NCBI GenBank assembly: GCA_946412245.1
Contig: CAMKGM010000003.1
Location: 1-64,000 of the forward strand
Direction of reading: 5' to 3'
DNA from: an uncultured Bacteroidales bacterium
Lineage (GTDB): Bacteria > Bacteroidota > Bacteroidia > Bacteroidales > Muribaculaceae
DNA length: 64,000 nt
The notes beneath the pieces are model-generated. The model worked only from the letters and a program-made list of their open reading frames with translations, was not told the DNA's origin and made no database searches. Positions 28,654 through 39,017 of the stretch are shown here, in pieces. The position numbers were made by a program, and so were the translations under genes. Each line of letters opens with the position of its first letter. Positions within the stretch are counted from its first letter, which is position 1.

Positions 28654-28721
28654 GATAGCTGATGTGTTTGTTTTCACAAAGGTAGTGAATTGTGATGATT
28701 CTTGCAACAATAGCGGGCAAT

Positions 28722-28844
28722 GAAGTTCGTCTTCGACGCACATCTCATGGTTGCTGCCATGGACCAAGCGGCGAGGGCCTTCGACCCTCTTGCATGGTCT
28801 TAATCACAACTCGGCTCTCCGAGCCTTTTGCGTCTCGCGACGCA
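28722..28844. repeat. Right REP-like hairpin array, inverted relative to the left array
   Basis: Reverse complement: tgcgtcgcgagacgca...ctcggagagccgagttgtgattaagaccatgcaagagggtcgaaggccctcgccgcttggtcc...gtgcgtcgaagacgaacttc; shares gattaagaccatgc, gcttggtc and gtgcgtcgnagacgaacttc with the left array. Confidence 0.8.
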
Positions 28845-29168
28845 TATATGTCCCTACTACACATCTACCAATCCCCGCCCCCGTTTGCGGTACAATAATC
28901 GACAATCGCGCTACGAAAGTACACAAAAAGCCTCGAAAGCACACATTCTCTCCACAAAAGCAGTACAATCATTTTCGCCACCATGTAGGGTCGCAACCTG
29001 TGGTGACCGCACCCTACAAAGCTGTTATTCAGGCAAGTATTATGTGTTTGTGGGCACAAGGCATCCCCTGTTGGCCACAAAATTCCACATTTTCCCAAGA
29101 TTCCCAAAATTCCCGCTTTTCCCGCCGTTCCCACGCTTCCCCTCCATCCCCAGATTTCCACCGCTGCA

Positions 29169-29275
29169 AGCCCCGTCAGGGGCGCAAGATAATAGGCAGG
29201 TGGTGGAGCCGCAGGCGCAACCCCTGTAATATAGGCATGAATCATTATGTTTAGCCCCATCGGGGCGACAGAAAA
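29169..29275. repeat. REP-like intergenic repeat A, third copy
   Basis: agccccgtcaggggcgcaagataataggcaggtggtggagccgcaggcgcaacccctg...tagccccatcggggcgacag. Confidence 0.8.
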
Positions 29276-29476
29276 TATTTTGTTTAATTCATCTATTATT
29301 TGCTGATTTTAATTGTCATCAATAAAAAATATTGTCAATCAATAGTCATCCATTGTCTGATTATATCCGAGTTTGTCTCCTATTTTACTATTTAAGGTTA
29401 TTTAAGTAAAAGAAAATGTGATTAATGAAACAAAATAGTAAATTTGCAGCAGATATTAACTTAAAAAACGAAAGAA

Positions 29477-30064
29477 ATGAAAAAATTATTAGCTATCAGT
29501 TTAGCACTCGTGCTGGGTGCATCGATGAGTTTCGCTCAAACCAAGGTTGCTGCCAAGAAAGTGTCAACATCAAACAAAGAGATAGTAAAAATCGAAAAGA
29601 ATTCTGACGCAAAGTTGACAAAGGAAGAGGCTCTTAAAATGCGTGAGAAAGCCGAAGCCGAAGGTATGCAATGCAAAAAAGCCGAGGGCCAAAAGTGCGC
29701 AAAAGAAATGAAATGCGAGAAGGTTGCCGGCCAAAAATGCGAGAAAGCTGAAGGTGCTCACAAGTGCGCTAAAGCCGAAATGAAGTGCGAGAAAGCTGAA
29801 GGTGCTCACAAATGTGCTAAAGCCGAAATGAAATGCGAGAAAGCAGAGGGCCACAAATGCGCTAAAGCCGAAATGAAATGCGAGAAAGCAGAGGGCCACA
29901 AATGCGCTAAAGGTGAAGGCCCCGAGTGCGCAAAAGCTTGTGCTGAGAAAGAGGCCAAGAAGCAATGCTGCAAGGCTACTTGCGAAATGACTTCGCCCCA
30001 TTGCGCCAAGTGTGGCACCGCCGAACAGCAGTGCGGTGACTGCAAAGACTGCGCCAAGAAGTAA
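29477..30064 (+). CDS. Secreted Cys/Lys-rich repeat protein, candidate metal-binding
   Basis: MKKLLAISLALVLGASMSFAQ signal peptide; repeats of AEMKCEKAEG(A)HKCAK; C-terminal CCKATCEMTSPHCAKCGTAEQQCGDCKDCAKK. TAAATTTG promoter element near 29440. Confidence 0.85.
   Translation: MKKLLAISLALVLGASMSFAQTKVAAKKVSTSNKEIVKIEKNSDAKLTKEEALKMREKAEAEGMQCKKAEGQKCAKEMKCEKVAGQKCEKAEGAHKCAKAEMKCEKAEGAHKCAKAEMKCEKAEGHKCAKAEMKCEKAEGHKCAKGEGPECAKACAEKEAKKQCCKATCEMTSPHCAKCGTAEQQCGDCKDCAKK
29757..29913 (+). repeat. Tandem coding repeat (about 48-51 nt units)
   Basis: Four near-identical units of gccgaaatgaaRtgcgagaaagcWgarggYgctcacaartgYgctaaa / ...gagggccacaaatgcgctaaa. Confidence 0.8.
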
Positions 30065-30085
30065 ATTTCGTACAATTTTCAAATA

Positions 30086-30124
30086 AAAAAAGAAGCAATC
30101 TCACACACAGGGGTTGCTTCTTTT
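30086..30124 (+). terminator. Rho-independent-type terminator of the Cys-rich repeat gene
   Basis: aaagaagcaatctcacacacaggggttgcttcttttt. Confidence 0.75.
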
Positions 30125-30195
30125 TCAACCCATTTTTTGGGAATTATAAAGCCTTTTCTGATGATTAGTGCCCGGTAAAAAATCAGGATAAAAGG

Positions 30196-31815
30196 TTACT
30201 TGTAGAGGAAGCGCTTGATGCTCATTTTGGGCGTCTTCTCAAAGGGTTTATCCATCATCTCCACCTTGGCAATCTTGCTATAGTTGGGCAGCGACTTGTT
30301 GGCGGCAACGCGAATGGCCTCGGGCAGTGCAGCCTTAGTTCTGTCGTCCATATCTTCAGGCACCTCGGCATAGACCAGCGCCACAATTTTGCCGCCACGA
30401 TCCACGACCACACTCTCGGTCACATACAGGCAATTGGCGAGTACAGCCTCAATCTCCTCAGGATAGATGTTTTGCCCCGATGAACTCAGAATCATCGATT
30501 TAATGCGCCCACGAATAAAGATGTTGTTGGCCTCGTCAATCACGCCCAGGTCGCCGGTGCGGAACCAACCGTCGTCGGTAAATGCCGCCGCGGTGGCTTC
30601 AGGGTTCTTGTAGTAACCAATGGTGAGGTTGCGTCCGCGCGCTTGAATTTCGCCGGGTTTGTTCACCGGGTCGTCGGAGTCAATGCGCAATTCGTGAACC
30701 GGTTTGCCGCAAGAGCCAGGCGCAAAGCGCGTCCACCACTCATATCCCAACAGCGGGCAAGCCTCGGTCATGCCATAGCCCACCGTGTAGGGCAAATTCA
30801 TCTTTTTAAAGCACTTTTCAGCCTCAGGATTGAGAGCCGCACCGCCCATAATGAAGCATCGCACTTGACCGCCGAATACCGCCATAATGGTCTTGCGTAT
30901 GGTTTTGTAAATCAATTTTTTCATGCCGGGTACTGCCAGTAGCATTCTTCGTTTCTTCAGTGCCGGCTTGATGGAGTTGTTATAGATTTTTTCCATGACC
31001 AGCGGCACGGTGACGACCATATAGGGCCTGACACTACGCATGGCCTTGAGTAGCGTGGTTGGCGATGGAGTCTTGCCCAGGAAGTAGACTGTCACACCAT
31101 CCACATTGGGGTGAATGAACTCAATGGCCAGCCCGTACATGTGAGCCAGCGGTAACATTGAGACGATGGTCTCTCCCGGCTTGTTCGGGAATTGGGTGTT
31201 GGCGAAGTTATCGGTGTCAGAGATGGCACCATAGGTGAGCATCACTCCCTTGGGATTGCCCGTAGTGCCCGATGTGTAGTTGATGATGGCCAATTCGCCC
31301 ATATTGTCGGTGAAGTAAGATACATTTTCCGGTTTCATACCCTCAGGATATAGTTGTTCAAAGAAATTCTTGCGTTTTAGCCAAGCATCGGCCACCATAG
31401 CGTCTTGGTGCCAAAGCATCTCGCCACTCTTGGCACTGATGGCAACTTTGAGCGAGGGTGTGTCTTCAGGCTTCATTTTAGCCCAAATATCATCATCGAC
31501 AAACAGCACAACGCTGTCAGAATGGTTTGTGAGAGCCGACACGTTCTTTGGGTGAAAGTCAGCCAGCAGCGGCACTGCCACGCGTCCGTTGGCATTGATT
31601 CCCCAAAAAGCCATAGCCCACCGTGCCGAGTTGCGTGCGCAGATGGCAATTTTGTCGCCCTTATCAATTCCGGCCTTTTCAAAAAATATTCTGAATTGCT
31701 CAATGGCTGAGGCCAGGTCGCCGTAAGTAAAAGCCTCGCCTTGGTAGTCGCAAAGCGCTTTTTGATTCCAGTGATTGCGAATGGTGTTTTGCAGATTGTC
31801 GAGATAGTGAGTCAT
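30196..31815 (-). CDS. AMP-dependent synthetase/ligase (acyl-CoA ligase-like)
   Basis: INYTSGTTGNPKGVMLTYG; GYGMTEACPLLGYE; DGWFRTGDLGVID. Confidence 0.92.
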   Translation of the reverse strand: MTHYLDNLQNTIRNHWNQKALCDYQGEAFTYGDLASAIEQFRIFFEKAGIDKGDKIAICARNSARWAMAFWGINANGRVAVPLLADFHPKNVSALTNHSDSVVLFVDDDIWAKMKPEDTPSLKVAISAKSGEMLWHQDAMVADAWLKRKNFFEQLYPEGMKPENVSYFTDNMGELAIINYTSGTTGNPKGVMLTYGAISDTDNFANTQFPNKPGETIVSMLPLAHMYGLAIEFIHPNVDGVTVYFLGKTPSPTTLLKAMRSVRPYMVVTVPLVMEKIYNNSIKPALKKRRMLLAVPGMKKLIYKTIRKTIMAVFGGQVRCFIMGGAALNPEAEKCFKKMNLPYTVGYGMTEACPLLGYEWWTRFAPGSCGKPVHELRIDSDDPVNKPGEIQARGRNLTIGYYKNPEATAAAFTDDGWFRTGDLGVIDEANNIFIRGRIKSMILSSSGQNIYPEEIEAVLANCLYVTESVVVDRGGKIVALVYAEVPEDMDDRTKAALPEAIRVAANKSLPNYSKIAKVEMMDKPFEKTPKMSIKRFLYK

Positions 31816-32005
31816 TGGTTTCTTGAATTTTTTAATGGCATTTTGAGAATGAATAACAAAGATACTACTTTTTTTTGGATAAACGCTGATTAGAACCCTG
31901 AATTTTGAACTTCCGGGAAAAGGTGTTAACTTTGTGAGGCGAGTGGCAAGCTGCTCCCAACGATTTAGGGCTTGAAAAGCCTCTCACGACTTAATTGTTA
32001 CTGAA

Positions 32006-34780
32006 ATGGAAGATAAACGTCTCTATCTGCTCGATGCTTATGCCCTAATTTTCAGGGCTTACTATGCACTGATGCGTAACCCGCGCTTTTCAAGCAAGGG
32101 AGTCAATACCTCGGCCATCTTTGGCTTCGTCAATATTTTGCAGGACTTGCTCAAGCACCGCCGGCCCACACACATTGCCGTGTGCTTTGACCCGCCGGGC
32201 GGCACCTTTCGGCATGAGGCTTATGAGCAATACAAGGCTAACCGCGACGAAACGCCTGAGGGCATCAAGGAGGCGGTACCTTACATCAAGCGAATTCTCG
32301 AAGCTTATCGCATTCCCATCTATGTAGTGCCCGGTTATGAGGCTGATGATGTGATAGGTACACTGGCTCACAAAGCGTCGCAAGCGGGTTTCACCACCTA
32401 TATGGTGACGGGCGACAAGGACTTTGGACAGCTGGTCGATGAGCATACAGTTATCTTCAATCCCGGCAAAAACGAGCAGTTGGGCGTTGACGAAATCAAG
32501 GCAAAGTATGGCATAGACGACCCTCGCCAAGTAATTGACATTTTGGGACTCATGGGCGACAGTGCCGACAACATACCGGGTTGTCCCGGCGTGGGACCCA
32601 AAACTGCCGAGAAACTGGTGCAGCAGTATGGCAGCATAGAGCGGCTTCTTGAATCCACAAGCGAACTCAAGGGTTCGCTTAAGGAGAAGGTGGAGGCTAA
32701 CGCGGAGCAAATACGCTTCTCGAAATTTCTCGCAACCATCAAGACCGATGTACCTATTGAATTTGACGCTGAAGCCATGCAGAGCCGCCCATTTGATGCC
32801 GATGCCCTACGCAGCGTGTTCAACGAACTTGAATTCCGTACGCTCACAGCGCGCATCATTGACCAAGGCACATCCTCATCGGCACCCGCACAACCGGCAC
32901 AAGCCAAACCTGCATCGCAACAGCCCTCACTCTTCGATTTTGACAATCCGGAACCGGAGTCCTCTCCTGCCCCACCCGCTCGCACCAGCCTACAGTCGCA
33001 CGAATACTCCTATCAAGTGATTGCAGACCCCGATCAGGCCGCAACAATTGTGGCGAGATTGCTTCAAAACAAGCAAGTAGCAGTCCACATTGTGGCTGAG
33101 GGTGACGAGGCGATGACAGCTCAAATTCTGGGCTATGCCCTGGCGGGAGAGCGTTATCACGCCTATTATCTGCCTCACGACGGATTTGGGATGATGACCG
33201 ACGCAGTGCGTCCGCTCTTTGAAAACACTGAAGTGCGCATCGTGAGCAATGACGTAAAGCGCGACATGGTCATGCTGCACAATGCGGGCGTGAAGTTCAA
33301 CGCTCCCTACTACGACACATCAGTGGCCCACTATCTGTTACAACCCGAGCGCACCCACGGCACCGCCGTAATTGCGCAAGAAATGCTCCATTACGATGCT
33401 ATTGACCCTGAGACAGTGCTTGGCCCGAAAGGACGCAATCAGAAGAAATTACACGAATTCACGCCTCAAGCCTTGTGCGACATGGTGTGTGAGCTTGCCG
33501 ATGTGACGCTGGCTTTACCCCAATTGCTTGATGAGGCACTGGCAGAGAACAAGCAGACCCATCTGCTCACCGACATGGAGTTGCCACTGATTGAGGTGCT
33601 GGCTTCCATGGAAATAGCGGGTGCTCGCATCGATGTCAAGGCACTCAATGACTACTCAGTGACGCTCACAAAGCAAATGAACGAGTTGGAGCAGACGTGC
33701 TATGAACTGGCAGGAACGCAATTCAATACGGCTTCGCCTGCGCAGGTGGGCGAAATCCTGTTTGACAGGCTTCATCTTGACGATAAGGCCAAGAAGACCA
33801 AGACGGGTCAGTATTCCACCACTGAAGAGGTGTTGCTCAAACTGCGTGATCGTCATCCACTGGTTGATAAAATCCTGCAACTGCGAGGCATCAGAAAACT
33901 GCTGTCGACCTATGTCAATGCCCTGCCCTCCCTTATCAATAAACGCACAGGGCGCATCCACACAACCTATAATCAAACGGTTACAGCAACAGGGCGATTA
34001 TCATCGACCAATCCCAACTTGCAGAACATACCCGTGCGCAACGATGAGGGACGAGAAATACGCAAGGCTTTCATTCCGGCCCCCGGCAACGTATTTTTCA
34101 GCGCCGATTATTCGCAGATTGAACTGCGGCTTGTGGCCGATTTGAGTCAGGACAATACCATGCTTGATGCCTTCAAAAATGGTTATGATATTCATGCCAT
34201 TACCGCGGCCAAAATCTTCCATGAACGGCTTGAAGATGTTACGCCCGACCAGCGGCGAAAGGCGAAAACCGCCAACTTCGGCATTCTTTACGGCATCTCG
34301 GCTTTTGGCCTTTCAGAGCGTCTAAGCATTCCACGCGCCGAGGCTAAAATGCTCATCGACGGCTATTTTGAGACATTTCCGCAGGTGCGTGCCTACATTG
34401 ACCGCAGCATAGCCCAAGCCAAGGAGAAAGGCTATGTCACAACGCTCTACGGCCGCCGCCGTATGCTCCCCGACATCAATTCACGCAATGCCGTGGTGCG
34501 CAGTTTCAGCGAGCGCAATGCCATCAACGCGCCCATTCAGGGCACCGCTGCCGACATCATCAAGATAGCCATGATTAATATCTATCGCCGCTTTAAGCAA
34601 GAAGGTATTCAGTCTAAGATGATTCTGCAGGTACACGATGAACTCAACTTCGATGTGATGCCCGCTGAACTTGAGCAAGTGTCGGCCATTGTGGTGCAAG
34701 AGATGGAGAATGCCTATAAAGGTGGAGTGAGTCTCACAGCATCGCATGGCATGGGTGCCAACTGGCTTGATGCACACTAA
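32006..34780 (+). CDS. polA: DNA polymerase I
   Basis: 5'-3' exonuclease start LYLLDAYALIFRAYYAL; SADYSQIELRLVADLS; GILYGISAFGLSERL; LQVHDELNFDV. Confidence 0.97.
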   Translation: MEDKRLYLLDAYALIFRAYYALMRNPRFSSKGVNTSAIFGFVNILQDLLKHRRPTHIAVCFDPPGGTFRHEAYEQYKANRDETPEGIKEAVPYIKRILEAYRIPIYVVPGYEADDVIGTLAHKASQAGFTTYMVTGDKDFGQLVDEHTVIFNPGKNEQLGVDEIKAKYGIDDPRQVIDILGLMGDSADNIPGCPGVGPKTAEKLVQQYGSIERLLESTSELKGSLKEKVEANAEQIRFSKFLATIKTDVPIEFDAEAMQSRPFDADALRSVFNELEFRTLTARIIDQGTSSSAPAQPAQAKPASQQPSLFDFDNPEPESSPAPPARTSLQSHEYSYQVIADPDQAATIVARLLQNKQVAVHIVAEGDEAMTAQILGYALAGERYHAYYLPHDGFGMMTDAVRPLFENTEVRIVSNDVKRDMVMLHNAGVKFNAPYYDTSVAHYLLQPERTHGTAVIAQEMLHYDAIDPETVLGPKGRNQKKLHEFTPQALCDMVCELADVTLALPQLLDEALAENKQTHLLTDMELPLIEVLASMEIAGARIDVKALNDYSVTLTKQMNELEQTCYELAGTQFNTASPAQVGEILFDRLHLDDKAKKTKTGQYSTTEEVLLKLRDRHPLVDKILQLRGIRKLLSTYVNALPSLINKRTGRIHTTYNQTVTATGRLSSTNPNLQNIPVRNDEGREIRKAFIPAPGNVFFSADYSQIELRLVADLSQDNTMLDAFKNGYDIHAITAAKIFHERLEDVTPDQRRKAKTANFGILYGISAFGLSERLSIPRAEAKMLIDGYFETFPQVRAYIDRSIAQAKEKGYVTTLYGRRRMLPDINSRNAVVRSFSERNAINAPIQGTAADIIKIAMINIYRRFKQEGIQSKMILQVHDELNFDVMPAELEQVSAIVVQEMENAYKGGVSLTASHGMGANWLDAH

Positions 34781-34938
34781 TTGAAAAAAATGCTTTGCCC
34801 ACGGGCTTTATTTTGATTATTTCGTGAAATTTCAGTAAGTTTGCAAGCTGAATCAGGCCTTTGCTTCCGCTTTTGAGGCTATTAGCTGTGATTTGGCAAA
34901 AGATTTGCTACAGTAAATTATCAAAAATCAGATAACCG

Positions 34939-36450
34939 ATGAATTTATTCAATAAATCGAAGAAAGAGAAAGAACCCAAAGAAGAAAAAACCTTTGAGCC
35001 CCAGCATGGTGGCCTAATGGAGCGACTTGCCCGTGTCAAGAAAACACGCTGGGTGCGCTTTGGCATTGTGAGTGTCATTTTCTTTGCTTGGGTTGCATGG
35101 TTAGGCAACTGGTGGGTGGCACTGGCTTGGTTCCTGTTGGCCGACATCTACCTCACTCAGTTCATTCCGTGGAACTGGTGGAAAGGTAGTAAGAATCCTA
35201 TTGTGAAGACAGTAATGAGCTGGGTTGACGCGATTGTCTATGCCCTGGTGCTGGTCTACTTCCTATTCCTGTTTGTGGGCCAAAACTACCAGATTCCATC
35301 TTCGTCGCTTGAGAAAACGCTACTCACCGGTGACTTTTTATGGGTGAACAAACTCGTTTATGGTCCGCGCGTGCCTCAAACTCCACTGCACTTCCCGCTG
35401 GCTCAGAACACCCTGTTCGGCTGTAAGAGTTATATTGAAGGCTGGCAACTGCCCTACCATCGCCTGAAAGGTTGGCGAGACGTGGAGCGCTACGACATTG
35501 TGGTGTTCAATTTCCCGGCCGGCGACACGGTGTCGACAAAGGTTCCCAACCCCGACTACTATCGTCTGATTTTTGAATTAGGCCAAGGCGATGAGGCGGT
35601 TGGCCGTGAATTGATACGCTCCGATAAACAGCAGTTTGGCGACATTATTTGGCGACCGGTGGACCGTCGCGATGCCTATGTGAAGCGTTGCATTGGCTTG
35701 CCCGGCGACCGTGTCAAGATTGTGGAGGGTATCATCTATATTAATGGGAAAGCACTGCCCACACCGGAGTATGCACAATTCAACTACGCCCTTGACACAG
35801 GCGGTTCGCTCATTGATGACAAGACCTTTGACGACCTGGGTGTGAGCGGACGCCACACCGAAGAACAGGCACCCGAGCCGGGTTATGAGGAGGATGTTTA
35901 TCGCATGATTCATGCCGATGACGGGCGCTATCACCTGCCGCTCACTCAGGGCATGAAAGCCGCTTTTGAGAAAATGGGCTTTAAAGCCACTCGCGAAAGC
36001 GAAGACAATCCCATGATAGATAAGATTTTGACCTACCCAATCGGTGTAAACTACGGTTGGACACATGATACTTATGCGCATAATGAAAAGAATGGTGGCC
36101 TATGGGTGCCCAAGAAGGGCGCGCGCCTGCATCTGACTCCACAGAATCTGCCTCTGTATTTGCGTTGCATCAAGAACTATGAAGGCAACGATGTGCAGTT
36201 GCAAGACGACGGCACCATTCTCATCAATGGCAAACCCACCACGAGCTATGTGTTCAAGATGAACTATTACTGGATGATGGGTGACAACCGCGATAATTCA
36301 AGCGACTCGCGTTACTGGGGTTTTGTACCTGAAGATCACATTATCGGTACGCCTATGTTTGTCATCATATCGTTTGACAAGGACAAGAAGTGGTTCCATG
36401 GCAAGATTCGCTGGAATCGCATCTTCACCGACGCTAATCCTGATAAATGA
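34939..36450 (+). CDS. lepB: Signal peptidase I
   Basis: NYQIPSSSLEKTLLTGDFLWVNKLVYG; RDAYVKRCIGLPGDRVKI; MMGDNRDNSSDSRYWGFVPEDHIIG. Confidence 0.94.
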   Translation: MNLFNKSKKEKEPKEEKTFEPQHGGLMERLARVKKTRWVRFGIVSVIFFAWVAWLGNWWVALAWFLLADIYLTQFIPWNWWKGSKNPIVKTVMSWVDAIVYALVLVYFLFLFVGQNYQIPSSSLEKTLLTGDFLWVNKLVYGPRVPQTPLHFPLAQNTLFGCKSYIEGWQLPYHRLKGWRDVERYDIVVFNFPAGDTVSTKVPNPDYYRLIFELGQGDEAVGRELIRSDKQQFGDIIWRPVDRRDAYVKRCIGLPGDRVKIVEGIIYINGKALPTPEYAQFNYALDTGGSLIDDKTFDDLGVSGRHTEEQAPEPGYEEDVYRMIHADDGRYHLPLTQGMKAAFEKMGFKATRESEDNPMIDKILTYPIGVNYGWTHDTYAHNEKNGGLWVPKKGARLHLTPQNLPLYLRCIKNYEGNDVQLQDDGTILINGKPTTSYVFKMNYYWMMGDNRDNSSDSRYWGFVPEDHIIGTPMFVIISFDKDKKWFHGKIRWNRIFTDANPDK

Positions 36451-37145
36451 AACCTGAATGCGTCACATGGAAGCCGGGCATTCCCATTATAATCGGGAGC
36501 ATGACGGCGGCTTCGGTGCGTGCTTACGCAGCTATGCTCGCCGCTGGTGTGGTCTATGTTGACTCACAAGAGCGAAACTTGCCCTTGCGGCATTCTCACC
36601 ACCGCTACGCCATCTTGGGACCCAATGGCGTGCAGAAACTCACCCTGCCCCTTGTCGGGGCGACAAATGCCATGCATGTGCCCATGCGCGATGTGCGTGT
36701 TTCAGAGCATGCCAACTGGCGGCATCTGCACTGGGGCGCATTGTTTTCGGCCTACGGCCGCACGCCCTATTTTGACTATATCGCCGACGACCTTCATCAA
36801 CTACTGCTCGGTGACGATGCTCTTCAAGACGACAGCCTGCTCAACTTCAACGAACGCCTACAGCATCTCATCATTGAATTCCTGGATTTGCCCATCAAGG
36901 TCGCTCCCCTACCCCGCAATTTCACACAAACAACTGACAACAAAGAAGATACAGAGCATTACTACGACCTGCGCAGAGTCTTAGGGGCGAAAAAGCCCGA
37001 TGGATTGCCCATAACCGATGTGCCCTACTATCAGCTATGGGCCGACAGGCATGGCTTTGTTCCTAACTTGAGCATTCTGGACCTGCTGATGAATAAAGGC
37101 CGCGAGGCCATTTTCACGCTCATGAAAATGACCTCGCAATCTTGA
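36447..37145 (+). CDS. WbqC-like family protein
   Basis: YVDSQERNLPLRHSHHRYAILGPNGVQKLTLPLVG; HLHWGALFSAYGRTPYFDYI. Confidence 0.75.
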   Translation: MKPECVTWKPGIPIIIGSMTAASVRAYAAMLAAGVVYVDSQERNLPLRHSHHRYAILGPNGVQKLTLPLVGATNAMHVPMRDVRVSEHANWRHLHWGALFSAYGRTPYFDYIADDLHQLLLGDDALQDDSLLNFNERLQHLIIEFLDLPIKVAPLPRNFTQTTDNKEDTEHYYDLRRVLGAKKPDGLPITDVPYYQLWADRHGFVPNLSILDLLMNKGREAIFTLMKMTSQS

Positions 37146-37196
37146 AGGTTGTTCTATTACCTTACAATACCTTCATTAGAACCCATTTCAAGGCAT

Positions 37197-38150
37197 TCAG
37201 TCGCCTTTAAACAGGTCTTTGATGCCTCCGATGCTACCCAGCATATTGCTTGCCTCAAACGGCAGATAAACCGTCTTGGTGGCCGGTCCTGAAGCCACTT
37301 CTTGCATCATAGCGATATACTTCTGCGCCAGCAAGTAATTGGCGGGATTGGTGCTCTTACCCACAGCTTCGGTAATCTTGTCGATGGCAATAGCCTCAGC
37401 CTCAGCTTTGCGGATGCGCGCTTGCGCCTCACCTTCAGCTTCAAGAATACGGGTCTGCTTGTCGGCCTCGGCTTTGTTGATTCGAGCGGTCTTTTCACCT
37501 TCCGATTGCAGAATGGCAGCGGCTTTCTGACCCTCACTGGTGAGGATGGTGGCGCGTTTGTTACGCTCGGCTTGCATTTGTTTCTCCATGGCGTTAAGCA
37601 CGCTGTCAGGAGGCGTGATGTCCTGCAATTCAACACGATTCACCTTGATGCCCCACTTGTTAGTGGCATCGTCAAGCACGGCGCGCAGCTTGGTGTTGAT
37701 GGTGTCGCGGCTGGTGAGTGTTTCGTCAAGTTCCAGTTCGCCAATGATGTTACGCAGCGTGGTCTGCGTCAGTTTCTCAATAGCGTTGGGCAGGTTATTA
37801 ATCTCATACACAGCCTTAAATGGGTCTACAATCTGGAAGTAGAGCAGCGCGTTGATTTGTGTCTGCACATTATCCTTTGTAATCACATTCTGCTTGTCGA
37901 AGTCGTAGACCTGCTCGCGCAAGTCGATGTCGGTGGTGTAGAAATAACGACCGCTCCGGTAGGCAACGATGTTCTTCGCTTTGTCAACAAATGGGATAAT
38001 TACGTTGATGCCGGGACGCAGTGTGGCATGGTACTTACCCAGTCGCTCAATGATTTTGGTCTCGCTTTGCGAGATAATCACGAGGCTTTTTTTCACAATG
38101 ATGAGCGCAAGCAATACGAGCGCTATCAGTACGTAGGTTGCTACTGTCAT
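37197..38150 (-). CDS. SPFH/Band 7 family protein (stomatin/QmcA-like)
   Basis: IISQSETKIIERLGKYHATLRPGINVIIPF; ATILTSEGQKAAAILQSEGEK. Confidence 0.93.
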   Translation of the reverse strand: MTVATYVLIALVLLALIIVKKSLVIISQSETKIIERLGKYHATLRPGINVIIPFVDKAKNIVAYRSGRYFYTTDIDLREQVYDFDKQNVITKDNVQTQINALLYFQIVDPFKAVYEINNLPNAIEKLTQTTLRNIIGELELDETLTSRDTINTKLRAVLDDATNKWGIKVNRVELQDITPPDSVLNAMEKQMQAERNKRATILTSEGQKAAAILQSEGEKTARINKAEADKQTRILEAEGEAQARIRKAEAEAIAIDKITEAVGKSTNPANYLLAQKYIAMMQEVASGPATKTVYLPFEASNMLGSIGGIKDLFKGD

Positions 38151-38197
38151 AGTTGTATAGTTTTAGAGTTATCAGTAATCAGTTATGAATTGTCAGA

Positions 38198-38647
38198 TTA
38201 GTCAAGGGGCTCAACGGTGACGATAATACTGTCGAGCTTCACGATGCGCACCCGGGTTTCTTTCGCAATGCGTTCGCCGGTAGCACTGCGGGCTTTCCAG
38301 TCGTCGCCATCCACAGCCACACGGCCATAGTCGCCGGCTTCAATGGTCTGGGTCACCCTACCCTCTCGCCCTATCAAGGCTTCGGCATTGCTCAACCGTT
38401 CGTCGTGCTTATGCAAATACTTCAGCGCAATGGGACGCACAAAGAAGATGCAAAGAGCCGAGCACACGGCAAAGATAATGATTTGAGCGGTGAAGGATGT
38501 GTCGAACAGCGAAGCGATTAGTGCCGGAATTGCTCCCAGTGAAAAGCACATGATGAAGAAGTCGCCCGAGGTCAATTCAAGAATTAGGCACAATAAACTA
38601 ACGAGTGCCCACAGTTGCCATAAGTTGGATTGGAAATATTCTATCAT
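38198..38647 (-). CDS. NfeD family protein
   Basis: LTSGDFFIMCFSLGAIPALIAS; ALIGREGRVTQTIEAGDYGRVAVDGDDWKARS. Confidence 0.88.
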   Translation of the reverse strand: MIEYFQSNLWQLWALVSLLCLILELTSGDFFIMCFSLGAIPALIASLFDTSFTAQIIIFAVCSALCIFFVRPIALKYLHKHDERLSNAEALIGREGRVTQTIEAGDYGRVAVDGDDWKARSATGERIAKETRVRIVKLDSIIVTVEPLD

Positions 38648-39017
38648 AATTATAAGTTTTTAACGGTTGCGTAAAATTAATCATTTTAAATGAGAATAGC
38701 AATTTTTGTGCCAAAAAGTATTCTGCCGCCCTATTTCACCTACGTTTAGATCAAGAATTCATTTTTTCAAAAAAGCGCCACTGTTTAACGGCAATCAGAG
38801 GCAAAAATTCAAGGCAATCATGCGGCATCTCGCTAAATATTTCATTCTCGAGAGCTTAAAAAGGGGTTATTTTGCACATTAACAGAGGGAAACACCATTC
38901 AGCAAAAATGGGCAGAAAATTCAAAAAAAGACGCAACTACTGAAAAATGTCGCATTCTTTAACTCAATTGTCAAGAATATGAACTAACTTTGTAACTGGA
39001 TAAAAATTTCTTTGCTG

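Noticed and set aside
28751-29254. 167-aa plus-strand ORF (and overlapping 133-aa and 131-aa ORFs)
   Set aside because: Overlaps the RAYT right hairpin array and repeat A; low-complexity Pro/Phe/Ser stretches typical of non-coding.
29757-29913. Repeat array considered as a CRISPR
   Set aside because: Repeats are in-frame coding tandem units without unique spacers.
29570-30082. 170-aa minus-strand hydrophobic Phe/Ala/Leu ORF antisense to the Cys-rich repeat protein
   Set aside because: It is the complement of the Lys/Glu/Ala/Cys repeats. The plus-strand ORF has a signal peptide, promoter and terminator.
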